Of a stretch of DNA of 10,620 bases, positions 1 through 6,259 are shown one piece after another. Location of the stretch: positions 1 to 10,620 of the forward strand of contig JAUHVN010000074.1 in the NCBI GenBank assembly GCA_030425055.1, read 5' to 3'. Under the pieces are notes generated by a model. It ran no database searches. It worked only from the letters and a program-made list of their open reading frames with translations, and was not told where the DNA came from. This stretch comes from Actinomycetes bacterium. Lineage in GTDB: Bacteria > Actinomycetota > Actinomycetes > Actinomycetales > Microbacteriaceae. The position numbers were made by a program, and so were the translations under genes. Within the stretch, counting starts at the first letter, position 1, and every line of letters begins with the position of its first letter.

Positions 1-1
1 C

Positions 2-436
2 GTGGTCGCGATCATCGACGGCCTCGCGCTGTGGGCCCTCGGCATCCCGGCCCCCGCAGTGTGGGCGATCCTCGCGTTCGTCACGAACTTCGTGCCCAAC
101 ATCGGCTTCGTGCTGGGACTCATCCCCCCGGCGGTGCTGGCGCTCGTGGTGGGCGGGTGGCCGCTCATGCTCGTCGTGATCGCGATCTACTGCGTCGTCA
201 ACGTCACCCTGCAGGTGCTGATCCAGCCCAAGTTCGTCAGCGACGCCGTCAGCCTCAGCCTCACGCTGAGCTTCTTCTCGGTGATCTTCTGGACGTTCGT
301 GATCGGTCCGCTCGGCGCGATCCTGTCGATCCCGCTCACCCTGCTCGTGCGCGCGCTCGTCCTCGAGGGCGACCCCGACAGCCGATGGCTGAGGTGGCTG
401 TCGGGGGACCCCGAGGCGCGCGCGGGCGTCAGCTGA
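2..436 (+). CDS. AI-2E family transporter (PerM/UPF0118), C-terminal part
   Basis: This is the last 144 codons of an integral membrane protein; the true start lies before the window, so the GTG at base 2 is just an internal codon. The visible part has about four hydrophobic helices separated by short loops. The segment LIQPKFV followed by VSLSLTLSFFS and the closing IGPLGAILSIPLTLLV is the conserved end of the AI-2E/PerM family, where a Gly-rich stretch precedes a final helix with an internal Pro. Members are about 350-400 residues with roughly eight helices. The name comes from TqsA of E. coli, proposed as an autoinducer-2 exporter; others act as ion antiporters, so the substrate here is unknown. 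The tail is charged (GDPDSRWLRW) and its DNA forms a perfect hairpin. The stop codon overlaps the end of the opposing SHOCT gene by 8 bases. Confidence 0.88.
   Translation: MVAIIDGLALWALGIPAPAVWAILAFVTNFVPNIGFVLGLIPPAVLALVVGGWPLMLVVIAIYCVVNVTLQVLIQPKFVSDAVSLSLTLSFFSVIFWTFVIGPLGAILSIPLTLLVRALVLEGDPDSRWLRWLSGDPEARAGVS
373..406 (-). terminator. 11-bp perfect hairpin, candidate terminator of the leftward operon
   Basis: CCCCGACAGCC (373-383) pairs perfectly with GGCTGTCGGGG (396-406) around a 12-base loop. It lies inside the 3' end of the AI-2E gene and starts 22 bases past the stop codon of the leftward SHOCT gene. No T-tract follows on either strand, so this would be a GC-hairpin terminator of the kind proposed for actinobacteria rather than a classical intrinsic terminator. 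The structure is read directly; the function is inferred. Confidence 0.45.
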
Positions 437-788
437 GCAGCTTGGCCTTCGCGGCGGCGAACTCGTCGTCGCTGAGCACACCGGCATCCTTGAGCGCGGC
501 GAGCTTCTGAAGCTCGGCGACGACATCGGTGCCACCGGCGGCGGGAGCGGGTGCAGGCGCGGGGGCGGGCGCCTGCGGCATCTGCTGGGCGACCGCCTCC
601 TGCGCGGCGGCCTGCATCGCGGCCTGCTGCTGGGCTGCCTGATACTGCTCCTGCTCGTACTGCGCCTGGGCCTTCTGCTGCTGGTGGCGCGAGACGCCTC
701 CCGACACGGCGCTGGCGGTTCCTGCGACGACGGCGGTGCGGGCGGCGAGGCCGATGAGGCCGGGGCGTCCGACTCGACGGATGGGCAT
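429..788 (-). CDS. SHOCT domain protein with Gln/Ala-rich linker
   Basis: A 119-residue protein. Residues 1-33 are basic then mildly hydrophobic (LIGLAARTAVVAGTASAVSG), a possible membrane anchor or short membrane-associated segment. Residues 34-70 are a Gln/Ala-rich, probably helical stretch, and residues 71-84 are an Ala-Pro repeat acting as a spacer. Residues 89-117 match the SHOCT (short C-terminal) domain: a helix ELQKLAALKDAGVLSDDEF with the typical LKDAGVLSDEEF pattern and a closing KAKLL. SHOCT is thought to mediate oligomerisation or protein contacts; it has no known catalytic role. The ATG start is supported by AAGGAG seven bases upstream. The gene begins 14 bases after the DUF6325 gene on the same strand, so the two are almost certainly co-transcribed. 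Cellular role unknown. Confidence 0.85.
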   Translation of the reverse strand: MPIRRVGRPGLIGLAARTAVVAGTASAVSGGVSRHQQQKAQAQYEQEQYQAAQQQAAMQAAAQEAVAQQMPQAPAPAPAPAPAAGGTDVVAELQKLAALKDAGVLSDDEFAAAKAKLLS

Positions 789-802
789 CGTTGTTCTCCT
801 TC

Positions 803-1216
803 TCAGGCCGGGTCGGCCAGGTCCATGACGGCGTTGACGATCGGCGCGGGGATGCGCTCGGCGCTGAGCACGACGCCACCCGAGGCGGCGACGCTGCCGG
901 CGAGACGGCGCGCGTAGAGCAGCTCGAGCGCGACGAGCGCGGCGGATCCGCCCGGCGGGATCAGCTCGGACAGCTCGGCGATGTCCTCCTCGCCGGCGAT
1001 GCCGACCTCGTGCAGATCGAGCGGGAAGTCCTCGTCCTCGATCTCGACGACGGTGACGTCACCGTCGTCGGACTTGGAGATGAGCACGAAGTCGAGCAGG
1101 CGCGTCAGGCCGCCGTCGAGGAGCTCGCCGAGCGCCTCGATGACGGAGTCCGCGGGACGCTCGCCTTCGAAGCCGACGAGGTAGAGCTCGACGGGTCCGT
1201 AGCGGAAGTCAGCCAT
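803..1216 (-). CDS. DUF6325 family protein
   Basis: A 137-residue acidic protein without signal peptide or membrane helix. The opening (FRYGPVELYLVGFEGERP) is a beta strand followed by a helix (SVIEALGELLDGGLTRLLDFVLISKS) and an acidic strand (VTVVEIEDED). The order resembles DUF1269/DUF6325 proteins, small actinobacterial proteins of unknown function that I recall often beside SHOCT genes. The second half is rich in Ala, Leu and Gly and ends AERIPAPIVNAVMDLADPA. The ATG start has AAAGGA five bases before it. It sits 58 bases after the GAP-family gene and 14 bases before the SHOCT gene. No catalytic motif is visible. The family name is from recollection of the pattern rather than a search; function unknown. 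Confidence 0.7.
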   Translation of the reverse strand: MADFRYGPVELYLVGFEGERPADSVIEALGELLDGGLTRLLDFVLISKSDDGDVTVVEIEDEDFPLDLHEVGIAGEEDIAELSELIPPGGSAALVALELLYARRLAGSVAASGGVVLSAERIPAPIVNAVMDLADPA

Positions 1217-1274
1217 GGGTGTCCTTTCAGGGTGGGTGGTGCGTCAGATGTCTATCACGCGCAGGTGTCTGCGG

Positions 1275-1946
1275 CTAGAAGCTGCCGATGCCCTTGCCGA
1301 TCACGACGACGCCGATCACCAGCAGCAGCACCGCCATGATGACGGCGTTCTCACGCGACAGCCAGCCGCGCAGGGCGTCGAGCGGCCCGCGCAGCCGGTC
1401 GGCGGCGATCAGGTAGCCCACCACGGGGATGAGCACGGTGGACGCGGCGATGAGCGTGAAGATCGCGATGACGACCACGACCGCGCCGACGTCGAGGCCG
1501 GCCGCGCCGATGCTCACGCCGGCGCTCGCCGCCAGCAGCAGGTTCTTGGGGTTGACGGCCGACAGGAGGAACCCGAGTCCGAACGCGGCGCCGAAGCCCA
1601 TCGTGTCGATCGCCTTCATCCACTTCGGCAGCGTCGGCTCCCCGCCGTCCTTCGGGCGGCCGCGCCACTGTCGCGCGGCGAGCAGGAGCAGCAGCACGCC
1701 CAGCACGATGTGGATGATGCCCTTCACGGGGGACGAGGCATCCGTGTCCTGTCCGGGAAGGATCGACGAGAGCAGCGTGAAGACGGTGGTCGCGACGACG
1801 ATGCCCGCGATCCACCCGAGGAGGAATCCGACGCTGGTCGTCCGCGCCTTGGGCGAGAGCAGCATGAGGATCGCCGCGATGATCGGCACGGGGCTGATGG
1901 CCACGCCGAGGGCGAGGGGCAGGATGCTTCCGATGGCGCCGTTCAC
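1275..1946 (-). CDS. GAP/Sap-family (LysE-like) six-helix membrane protein
   Basis: A 223-residue integral membrane protein with about six hydrophobic segments (near residues 5-30, 38-62, 76-92, 116-140, 150-180 and 201-221) and a basic loop around 93-112. The N-terminal pattern ALGVAISPVPIIAAILMLLSP and the mid-protein motif AVNPKNLLLA (residues 130-139) are hallmarks of the GAP/Sap family, related in fold to LysE-type exporters. Mycobacterial relatives help export glycopeptidolipid or sulfolipid to the surface; that substrate cannot be transferred here. The start is the GTG at 1944-1946, chosen because GGAGG lies six bases upstream and the protein begins exactly at the first helix. A -10-like box on the same strand at 1979-1984 suggests its own promoter. 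Confidence 0.82.
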   Translation of the reverse strand: MNGAIGSILPLALGVAISPVPIIAAILMLLSPKARTTSVGFLLGWIAGIVVATTVFTLLSSILPGQDTDASSPVKGIIHIVLGVLLLLLAARQWRGRPKDGGEPTLPKWMKAIDTMGFGAAFGLGFLLSAVNPKNLLLAASAGVSIGAAGLDVGAVVVVIAIFTLIAASTVLIPVVGYLIAADRLRGPLDALRGWLSRENAVIMAVLLLVIGVVVIGKGIGSF

Positions 1947-1978
1947 GATGGTCCTCCGTCCGGGGATCCGACCCGCTC

Positions 1979-1984
1979 ACCGTA
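1979..1984 (-). promoter_or_regulatory. -10 box before the GAP-family gene
   Basis: On the minus strand this reads TACGGT, matching the actinobacterial TANNNT pattern. Initiation about seven bases downstream would give a leader of about 26 bases containing the GGAGG ribosome binding site. I see no convincing -35 hexamer. It lies in the 62-base gap after the oxidoreductase gene. Confidence 0.3.
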
Positions 1985-2008
1985 GCGCGCACGTCGGCGC
2001 GCGGCGAG

Positions 2009-2857
2009 TCAGCCGAGTCCGTGCTCGGCGTTGACCTCGTCGCGCCACCGCAGCAGGGGTTCGACGGACGACAGGTCGAAGTCGGGGCCGTCGATGGCCG
2101 GGATCAGCAGCCGGAATCCGAGGGCGTGGAGCCGAGGCGCGGCATCTGTTTCGAGCAGCGGGCCGAAGCCGCGGATCGTGAAGCCCGTCGACAGCTCGAT
2201 CGTCGCGGGGTCGCGCCCCTCGGCGGCGCACCAGTCGTGCAGCACGCCGATCTTGTGCGGCATCCCCTCCAGCTTCGTGAAGGTGTGCCAGATGTCGGCG
2301 TGACGCGCGACGAGCCGCAGCGTCTTGCGCTCTCCCTGCCCGCCGATGAGGATCGGGATGCTGCGCGTGGGGGGCGGGTTGAGCCGAGCCCAGCGTGCGC
2401 GCACCCGATCGAGGTCGGCGGCGAGGTCGTCGAGCCGGCTGCCCACGGTGCCGAACGGGTACCCGTACTCGTCGTACTCCTGCTCGGCCCACCCCGAGCC
2501 GGTGCCGAAGATGAACCGGCCGCGACCCGTCCCGTGCGCGCTGATGTGGTCGACGGTGCGGGCCATATCGGCCTGCAGGTCGGCGTTGCGGTACGAGCTG
2601 CAGTTGACGAGCGGCCCGAACTCGACGCGCTCGGTGCGCTCGGCGATCGCCGCCAGCACCGTCCACGCCTCGAAGTGCGGGGCGTCGAACGGCTCGGTCA
2701 GCGGCAGGAAGTGGTCCCAGTTGAAGACGGCGTCGACGCCGAGGTCTTCGGCGCGCAGCACGGCGTCGCGATACTGCGCCATGGTGGCGTGCTGCGGGGC
2801 GAGCTGCACGCCGATGCGGACGGGGCGGTGCGCTGCGGGGTGGACGTTGTCGGTCAT
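2009..2857 (-). CDS. LLM class F420-dependent oxidoreductase
   Basis: A 282-residue soluble protein of the luciferase-like monooxygenase fold (TIM barrel). Evidence: the strand-helix opening RIGVQLAPQHATMAQYRDAV, then DLGVDAVFNWDHFLPL, where the Asp-His pair is the usual F420-contacting position, then EFGPLVNCSSYRNADLQADMARTVDHIS, FIFGTGSGWAEQEYDEYGYPFG, and the cofactor-site segment IPILIGGQGERKTLRLVARHADIW. These blocks in this order are typical of actinobacterial F420-dependent enzymes in the family, which transfer hydride between F420H2 and varied organic substrates. F420 versus FMN is assigned from resemblance and lineage. The substrate is unknown. The ATG at 2855-2857 overlaps the stop of the preceding gene in an ATGA arrangement, so translation is likely coupled. 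Upstream reading-frame extension is rejected because it runs through that gene. Confidence 0.88.
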   Translation of the reverse strand: MTDNVHPAAHRPVRIGVQLAPQHATMAQYRDAVLRAEDLGVDAVFNWDHFLPLTEPFDAPHFEAWTVLAAIAERTERVEFGPLVNCSSYRNADLQADMARTVDHISAHGTGRGRFIFGTGSGWAEQEYDEYGYPFGTVGSRLDDLAADLDRVRARWARLNPPPTRSIPILIGGQGERKTLRLVARHADIWHTFTKLEGMPHKIGVLHDWCAAEGRDPATIELSTGFTIRGFGPLLETDAAPRLHALGFRLLIPAIDGPDFDLSSVEPLLRWRDEVNAEHGLG

Positions 2858-3447
2858 GCGGGATCGATCCTCAGGATGCCGGGGCTCTCGCCGACGGTCA
2901 GGTCTTCGACGACGCGCAGGGTGCGGGCGAGGTCGTCGACGGCGCCGAGCACGGTGCCGAAGCGCTCGCGGTCGGAGCAGACGGCGGTCAGCGTCACGAA
3001 ATGGCTGCCGGTGTCCCACGTATAGGTCGCGAACGGGGGAGTGCGCGGGTCGGAGGGGAGCGCCATCGCGAGCTTCTCGCCGACGCCCAGGTGCGGGTTG
3101 CGGAAGTTCTCGGTGTCGTCGTACTCCATCGGCATCATCGCGCGGGCCGCCCGCAGGTCGTTCGTCGCCTGCTGCACCTGGGCCATCGCGACGAGCAGAT
3201 CGGGGTCGGACTTCCACACCCACACGAGCACGCGCCCGTTCGCGCGGCGGATCAGCAGCGGGGCCGCCTGGCTCATCGCCCACGCCGCGACGCCGCTGCC
3301 GGACCGCTCGGTCTGTCCCATCGCCCGGTTGGCCTGCGTGAGCAGCATCCGGATCGCCGCCTTGCGATGGCGGCGTCCGCGCCAGCCGAGAGACTCGGTG
3401 ACCGGCACCCACAGCGCCGGTGGGGCATCCGCCTGGAGTCGTGGCAT
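2854..3447 (-). CDS. Unrecognised 197-residue protein coupled to the oxidoreductase
   Basis: I do not recognise a family. The protein begins MPRLQADAPPALWVPVTESL, followed by a strongly basic patch (WRGRRHRKAAIR, about residues 22-33), then an Ala/Gln-rich helix and a hydrophobic strand pair, APLLIRRANGRVLVWVWKSDPDLL. The second half contains MEYDDTENFRNPHLGVGEKLAMAL, then ATYTWDTGSHFVTLTAVCSDRERF and a helix GTVLGAVDDLARTLRVV. It has no signal peptide or membrane helix and looks like a mixed alpha/beta soluble domain. The ATG at 3445-3447 is chosen because a TACGCT -10 box ends six bases before it, fitting a leaderless transcript; a longer frame to 3522 would cross that box. The stop overlaps the oxidoreductase start by four bases, so a joint role is plausible but unproven. 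Confidence 0.72.
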   Translation of the reverse strand: MPRLQADAPPALWVPVTESLGWRGRRHRKAAIRMLLTQANRAMGQTERSGSGVAAWAMSQAAPLLIRRANGRVLVWVWKSDPDLLVAMAQVQQATNDLRAARAMMPMEYDDTENFRNPHLGVGEKLAMALPSDPRTPPFATYTWDTGSHFVTLTAVCSDRERFGTVLGAVDDLARTLRVVEDLTVGESPGILRIDPA

Positions 3448-3453
3448 GCCTCC

Positions 3454-3459
3454 AGCGTA
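3454..3459 (-). promoter_or_regulatory. -10 box of the leaderless 197-residue gene
   Basis: The minus strand reads TACGCT, then six bases (GGAGGC), then ATG. The spacing places the transcription start at or next to the A of the start codon. The GGAGG is only one base from the ATG, too close to work as a normal ribosome binding site. Confidence 0.35.
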
Positions 3460-3483
3460 AGCCGGTTCGGCGGGCCCCTCGGG

Positions 3484-3489
3484 TACAGT
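3484..3489 (+). promoter_or_regulatory. -10 box before the glycosyltransferase operon
   Basis: TACAGT fits TANNNT. Initiation near 3496 would give a leader of about 47 bases to the GTG at 3543. Together with the divergent TACGCT box, the 95-base gap then holds back-to-back promoters. No good -35 is seen. Confidence 0.35.
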
Positions 3490-3542
3490 GGATGCCGCGA
3501 GCGAGCCGCCGCACCCCCGCACAGACAGGCCCCCCGCACGAC

Positions 3543-4754
3543 GTGACCGATCCCGCGACGACCGACGACTCCGCCGACGCCGCCGAGGCCCCCCTCACCA
3601 TCGTCATCGGGGCCGACACGTTCCTTCCCCACGTGAACGGCGCCGCTCGCTTCGCCGAGCGGCTGGCCGCCGGTCTCGTCAAGCGCGGCCACGACGTGCA
3701 CGTCATGGCGCCGAGCGTCACGCACGCGCAGCACGGCACGTTCACCGAGGTCATCGAAGGCGAGCCGATGACGATGCACCGGCTGCCGTCGTGGCGCTGG
3801 TACCCGCACGACTGGCTGACCTTCGTGATGCCCTTCATGGCCAAGCACTACGCGCGGCGCGTGCTCGACGAGGTCAAGCCCGACGTGGTGCACATCCAGT
3901 CCCACATCGTGATCGGGCGCGGACTGGCGCGTGAGGCCCGCAAGCGCGGCATCCCGATCATCGCGACCAACCACGTGATGGCCGAGAACATCCTCGACTT
4001 CACGACGCTGCCGCCGCTGCTCGACAAGGCGTTCGTCAAGGTCGCATGGGCGGATGCCAAGCGCACGTTCGACATGACCCGCGCGGTCACGACCCCCACG
4101 CGCAAGGCCGCGGACTTCCTCGAGGGGACGATCGACATCCACAACGTCATCCCGATCAGCTGCGGAATCGACGCGGACGACTACACCGCCGACCTGACGC
4201 CGCGCGACGCCAACCGCCTGGTGTTCGTCGGCCGCCTCACGACCGAGAAGCAGATCGACGTCGTGCTGCGCGCGATGACCCTGCTCGATCCGACGCTGGA
4301 CGTCACGTTCGACATCGTCGGCAACGGCGATCAGCGCCGCGCGCTCGAGCAGCTCGTCGACCAGCTCGGACTCGCCGATCGCGTCACGTTCCACGGCCAC
4401 ACCTCCGACGAGGAGCTGCGCGGCATGCTCACGCGCGCCAGCGCCTTTGTCATCGCCTCGATCGCCGAGCTGCAGTCGATCGCGACGATGGAGGCCATGG
4501 CGTCGGGCCTGCCGATCGTCGCCGCCGACGCCGTCGCCCTGCCGCACCTCGTGCACGACGGCGAGAATGGGTACCTCTTCGAGCCGGGGAACGTCGAAGA
4601 CCTCGCCGCCAAGCTCAACCGCGTTCTGCGCCAGACCCCGGCCGAGCGCACCGCGATGCAGCAGGCATCGCTCGACGGCGTGAAGGTGCACGACATCGGC
4701 CGCACGCTCGACACGTTCGAGGCCCTGTACCGCGACGAGCCGCTGCCGGGATAA
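3543..4754 (+). CDS. Glycosyltransferase family 4, first of tandem pair
   Basis: A 403-residue retaining GT-B enzyme that would transfer a sugar from a nucleotide-sugar donor. The N-domain has the acceptor-side opening TIVIGADTFLPHVNGAARFAERLAAGL, with HVNGA as the Gly-rich loop, and DVVHIQSH and ATNHVM (residues 141-146). The C-domain has LVFVGRLTTEKQIDV with Arg231 and Lys236 as phosphate contacts, and the diagnostic E-x7-E motif, Glu309 and Glu317, within IAELQSIATMEAMASGLPIVA. No membrane helix is present; these enzymes usually work at the inner membrane face. The pattern resembles glycolipid-forming enzymes (MgtA/PimB' or diacylglycerol glycosyltransferases), but donor and acceptor are unknown. 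The start is the GTG beginning VTDPATTDDS; no strong ribosome site is seen, and an in-frame ATG at 3492 is too close to the -10 box. The next gene follows after six bases. Confidence 0.85.
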   Translation: MTDPATTDDSADAAEAPLTIVIGADTFLPHVNGAARFAERLAAGLVKRGHDVHVMAPSVTHAQHGTFTEVIEGEPMTMHRLPSWRWYPHDWLTFVMPFMAKHYARRVLDEVKPDVVHIQSHIVIGRGLAREARKRGIPIIATNHVMAENILDFTTLPPLLDKAFVKVAWADAKRTFDMTRAVTTPTRKAADFLEGTIDIHNVIPISCGIDADDYTADLTPRDANRLVFVGRLTTEKQIDVVLRAMTLLDPTLDVTFDIVGNGDQRRALEQLVDQLGLADRVTFHGHTSDEELRGMLTRASAFVIASIAELQSIATMEAMASGLPIVAADAVALPHLVHDGENGYLFEPGNVEDLAAKLNRVLRQTPAERTAMQQASLDGVKVHDIGRTLDTFEALYRDEPLPG

Positions 4755-4760
4755 CGCGCC

Positions 4761-5969
4761 ATGCACGTCGTGATGTTCGGCGACCAGCACGTCGAGTCGC
4801 TCGGCGGGGCGCAGGTGTCGATGCGGCTGCAACGGCGGTTCCTCGAGGAGGCCGGGCACACCGTCACGGTCGTGGCGCCCGCGATGCACGGCGCTCTCGC
4901 TGCCCGGATGGTCGGCGACATCGACCGCTTCTACGTCGACCTTCCCTCCGTGCCGATCACGTTCGACCGCGAGTACTCCTTCACGTGGCCGGGGCGGCGC
5001 ACCGATCGCCGGCTGGATGCCGCGATGGCAGACCGGCCCCCCGTCGACGTCGTGCACGTGCAGGCCGACTTCTGGGGTGCCTTCATCGGGCACCGGTTCG
5101 CCGCGCGGCACGGACTTCCCGTCGTGCACACCATGCACAACCGCGTCGACGTGGGCATCGAGGCGACGACGCCGTTCCCGTCGCTCGTGCTGCGCACCCT
5201 CAACGCGTGGCAGCGGCAGGCCCTCGGCGACGCGACGCCGGGCGGCGACGGGTGGGCGTACCAGCGCCGTTTCGCGTCGCGCGCCGACGCCGTCACCGCG
5301 CCGTCATCGCACTTCGCTCGGCGTCTCGAGCAGCACGGCGTCGGATCTCGGGGTTCGGGTGACGTCGAGGTGGTGTGGAACGGCATCGACGACGACGTGC
5401 TCGACGCCGCGCTCGCCGAAACGCCGGCGGCGCGCGCACCCGGCCGGCCGCGCTTCATCTGGCTCGGTCGCATGAGCCCCGAGAAGCGGCTGCTGCCCTT
5501 CCTCGAGGCCGTCGCGGAATCGGGCGTGGATGCCGAGGTCGAGGTCGTGGGCGGCGGCGGTCAGCTGCGCGCCGCGCAGCGGCTCGTCGAGCGCGCCCAG
5601 CCTGCGGCATCCGTGGTCTTCGCGGGACGGATGCCCTACGAAGAGACGCTGCGCTGCATCCAGTCCGCCGACGCTGTCGTGCAGACGTCGATCGGCTTCG
5701 AGACGCAGGGCATGACGGTCTTCGAGGCCGCCTCACTGGGGACTCCGTCTGTCGTGAGCGACCCCGACATCGCCGCCGAGCTCGGCGGCGGGCACTGGAC
5801 GGTGCCGGATGCCTCGGTGTCGTCGCTCGCGCGGACGCTCGAGCTCGCCGCCGCCGACATCGCGAACGGCACCGCGCCGGAACCCGACCCGACGGTGCGC
5901 GAGCGCTTTCGCCAGTCGTCGCGCACGGCCGCGATGGTGGAGGTCTACGACCGCGTGACCGGCCGCTGA
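4761..5969 (+). CDS. Glycosyltransferase family 4, second of tandem pair
   Basis: A 402-residue GT-B enzyme, distinct in sequence from its neighbour but with the same layout. It opens MHVVMFGDQHVESLGGAQVS with the acceptor-side Gly-rich loop GGAQVS, then VDVVHVQADFWGAFIG and VVHTMHNRVDVG (residues 121-132). The C-domain has FIWLGRMSPEKRLLPF, with Arg237 and Lys242 for donor phosphate, and the E-x7-E pair Glu314 and Glu322 in IGFETQGMTVFEAASLGTPSVV. ETQG-type motifs occur in diacylglycerol glucosyltransferases and mannosyltransferases. It starts six bases after the previous stop, with only a weak ribosome site, so translation is probably coupled and the two enzymes likely act on successive steps of one product. 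An atypical stretch, around residues 155-166 (GDATPGGDGWAY), is probably a surface loop. The sugar and acceptor cannot be read from the sequence. Confidence 0.85.
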   Translation: MHVVMFGDQHVESLGGAQVSMRLQRRFLEEAGHTVTVVAPAMHGALAARMVGDIDRFYVDLPSVPITFDREYSFTWPGRRTDRRLDAAMADRPPVDVVHVQADFWGAFIGHRFAARHGLPVVHTMHNRVDVGIEATTPFPSLVLRTLNAWQRQALGDATPGGDGWAYQRRFASRADAVTAPSSHFARRLEQHGVGSRGSGDVEVVWNGIDDDVLDAALAETPAARAPGRPRFIWLGRMSPEKRLLPFLEAVAESGVDAEVEVVGGGGQLRAAQRLVERAQPAASVVFAGRMPYEETLRCIQSADAVVQTSIGFETQGMTVFEAASLGTPSVVSDPDIAAELGGGHWTVPDASVSSLARTLELAAADIANGTAPEPDPTVRERFRQSSRTAAMVEVYDRVTGR

Positions 5970-5986
5970 TCCTGCGATGCGCTCGC

Positions 5987-6014
5987 GGGACATGGTGCCG
6001 GCGACGCATGTCCC
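5987..6014. repeat. Inverted repeat GGGACATG / CATGTCCC
   Basis: GGGACATG (5987-5994) and CATGTCCC (6007-6014) are perfect 8-base arms around a 12-base loop, 17 bases past the glycosyltransferase stop codon. A third, imperfect copy, GGGCATGTCTCC, lies at about 6050-6061, so the block may be an extragenic palindromic element or part of the terminator. Confidence 0.5.
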
Positions 6015-6049
6015 CGGCGCCCTGGCGGGCGCCGGCCGCAGGCCGGCGC
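6014..6049. terminator. Two overlapping GC-rich hairpins, candidate bidirectional terminator
   Basis: Stem one: CCGGCGCCC (6014-6022) with GGGCGCCGG (6027-6035), loop of four. Stem two: GCGCCGGCC (6029-6037) with GGCCGGCGC (6041-6049), loop of three. The arms overlap at 6029-6035, so only one stem can form at a time. The region lies between the ends of the rightward glycosyltransferase operon and the leftward microprotein gene, where a terminator for both is expected. No T-run follows on either side. Confidence 0.5.
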
Positions 6050-6096
6050 GGGCATGTCTCCGCGGGCACCGCACCTCGCGTAGCGGGCCAGACGGC

Positions 6097-6213
6097 TCAG
6101 GGGAGGCGGGTCCAATCGGTGGGGAGGCGACGGCGGCCGTCCTGGGGAAGGGCGACCAGAGTCGCCACCAGGCCGGCGAGGGCAAGGGCTGCGAAAGCGA
6201 TGATCGTGAACAT
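6097..6213 (-). CDS. 38-residue single-helix membrane microprotein
   Basis: A short reading frame from ATG (6211-6213) to TGA (6097-6099). The N-terminal half is one hydrophobic helix, MFTIIAFAALALAGLVATLV (residues 1-20), followed by a basic tail, ALPQDGRRRLPTDWTRLP. The positive-inside pattern suggests the tail is cytoplasmic. Very short proteins with one helix followed by a DGYxR-x-PT-like tail are, from recollection, common in Microbacteriaceae and have no known function; the DGRRRLPT here resembles that tail. A -10 box TAGCAT (minus strand, 6221-6226) ends seven bases before the ATG, so the gene looks leaderless. It is divergent from the GlxA-type regulator and its start lies within the inverted repeat at 6213-6285, so it may be that regulator's target. 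Gene call is moderately sure; function unknown. Confidence 0.6.
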   Translation of the reverse strand: MFTIIAFAALALAGLVATLVALPQDGRRRLPTDWTRLP

Positions 6214-6220
6214 GGCAGAA

Positions 6221-6226
6221 ATGCTA
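6221..6226 (-). promoter_or_regulatory. -10 box of the microprotein
   Basis: Minus strand TAGCAT, then seven bases (TTCTGCC), then ATG: the spacing expected for a leaderless transcript. It shares three bases with the left operator arm. Confidence 0.4.
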
Positions 6227-6229
6227 CGC

Positions 6230-6259
6230 TTGCGCTTATTCCGCCACGAGTGGCAGGAT
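6230..6259 (+). promoter_or_regulatory. Possible promoter of the GlxA-type regulator
   Basis: TTGCGC (6230-6235) and CAGGAT (6254-6259) are separated by 18 bases and could form -35 and -10 boxes. The central TGGCAG half-site overlaps the -10. The ribosome site GGGAG (6291-6295) is five bases before the ATG at 6301. Confidence 0.3.

Noticed and set aside
538..576. Short GGCGCG-type repeat resembling a tandem repeat
   Set aside because: It is simply the coding sequence of the Ala-Pro spacer in the SHOCT protein.
2858..3844. Possible N-terminal extension of the oxidoreductase by about 330 codons
   Set aside because: The extension is arginine-rich nonsense overlapping the 197-residue gene. The luciferase-like fold begins just after the ATG at 2857.
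3273..5138. Long open frame opposite the glycosyltransferases and the 197-residue gene
   Set aside because: Low-complexity His/Val/Asp/Arg composition without domain pattern, and it overlaps two well-supported genes. It is a GC-driven shadow.
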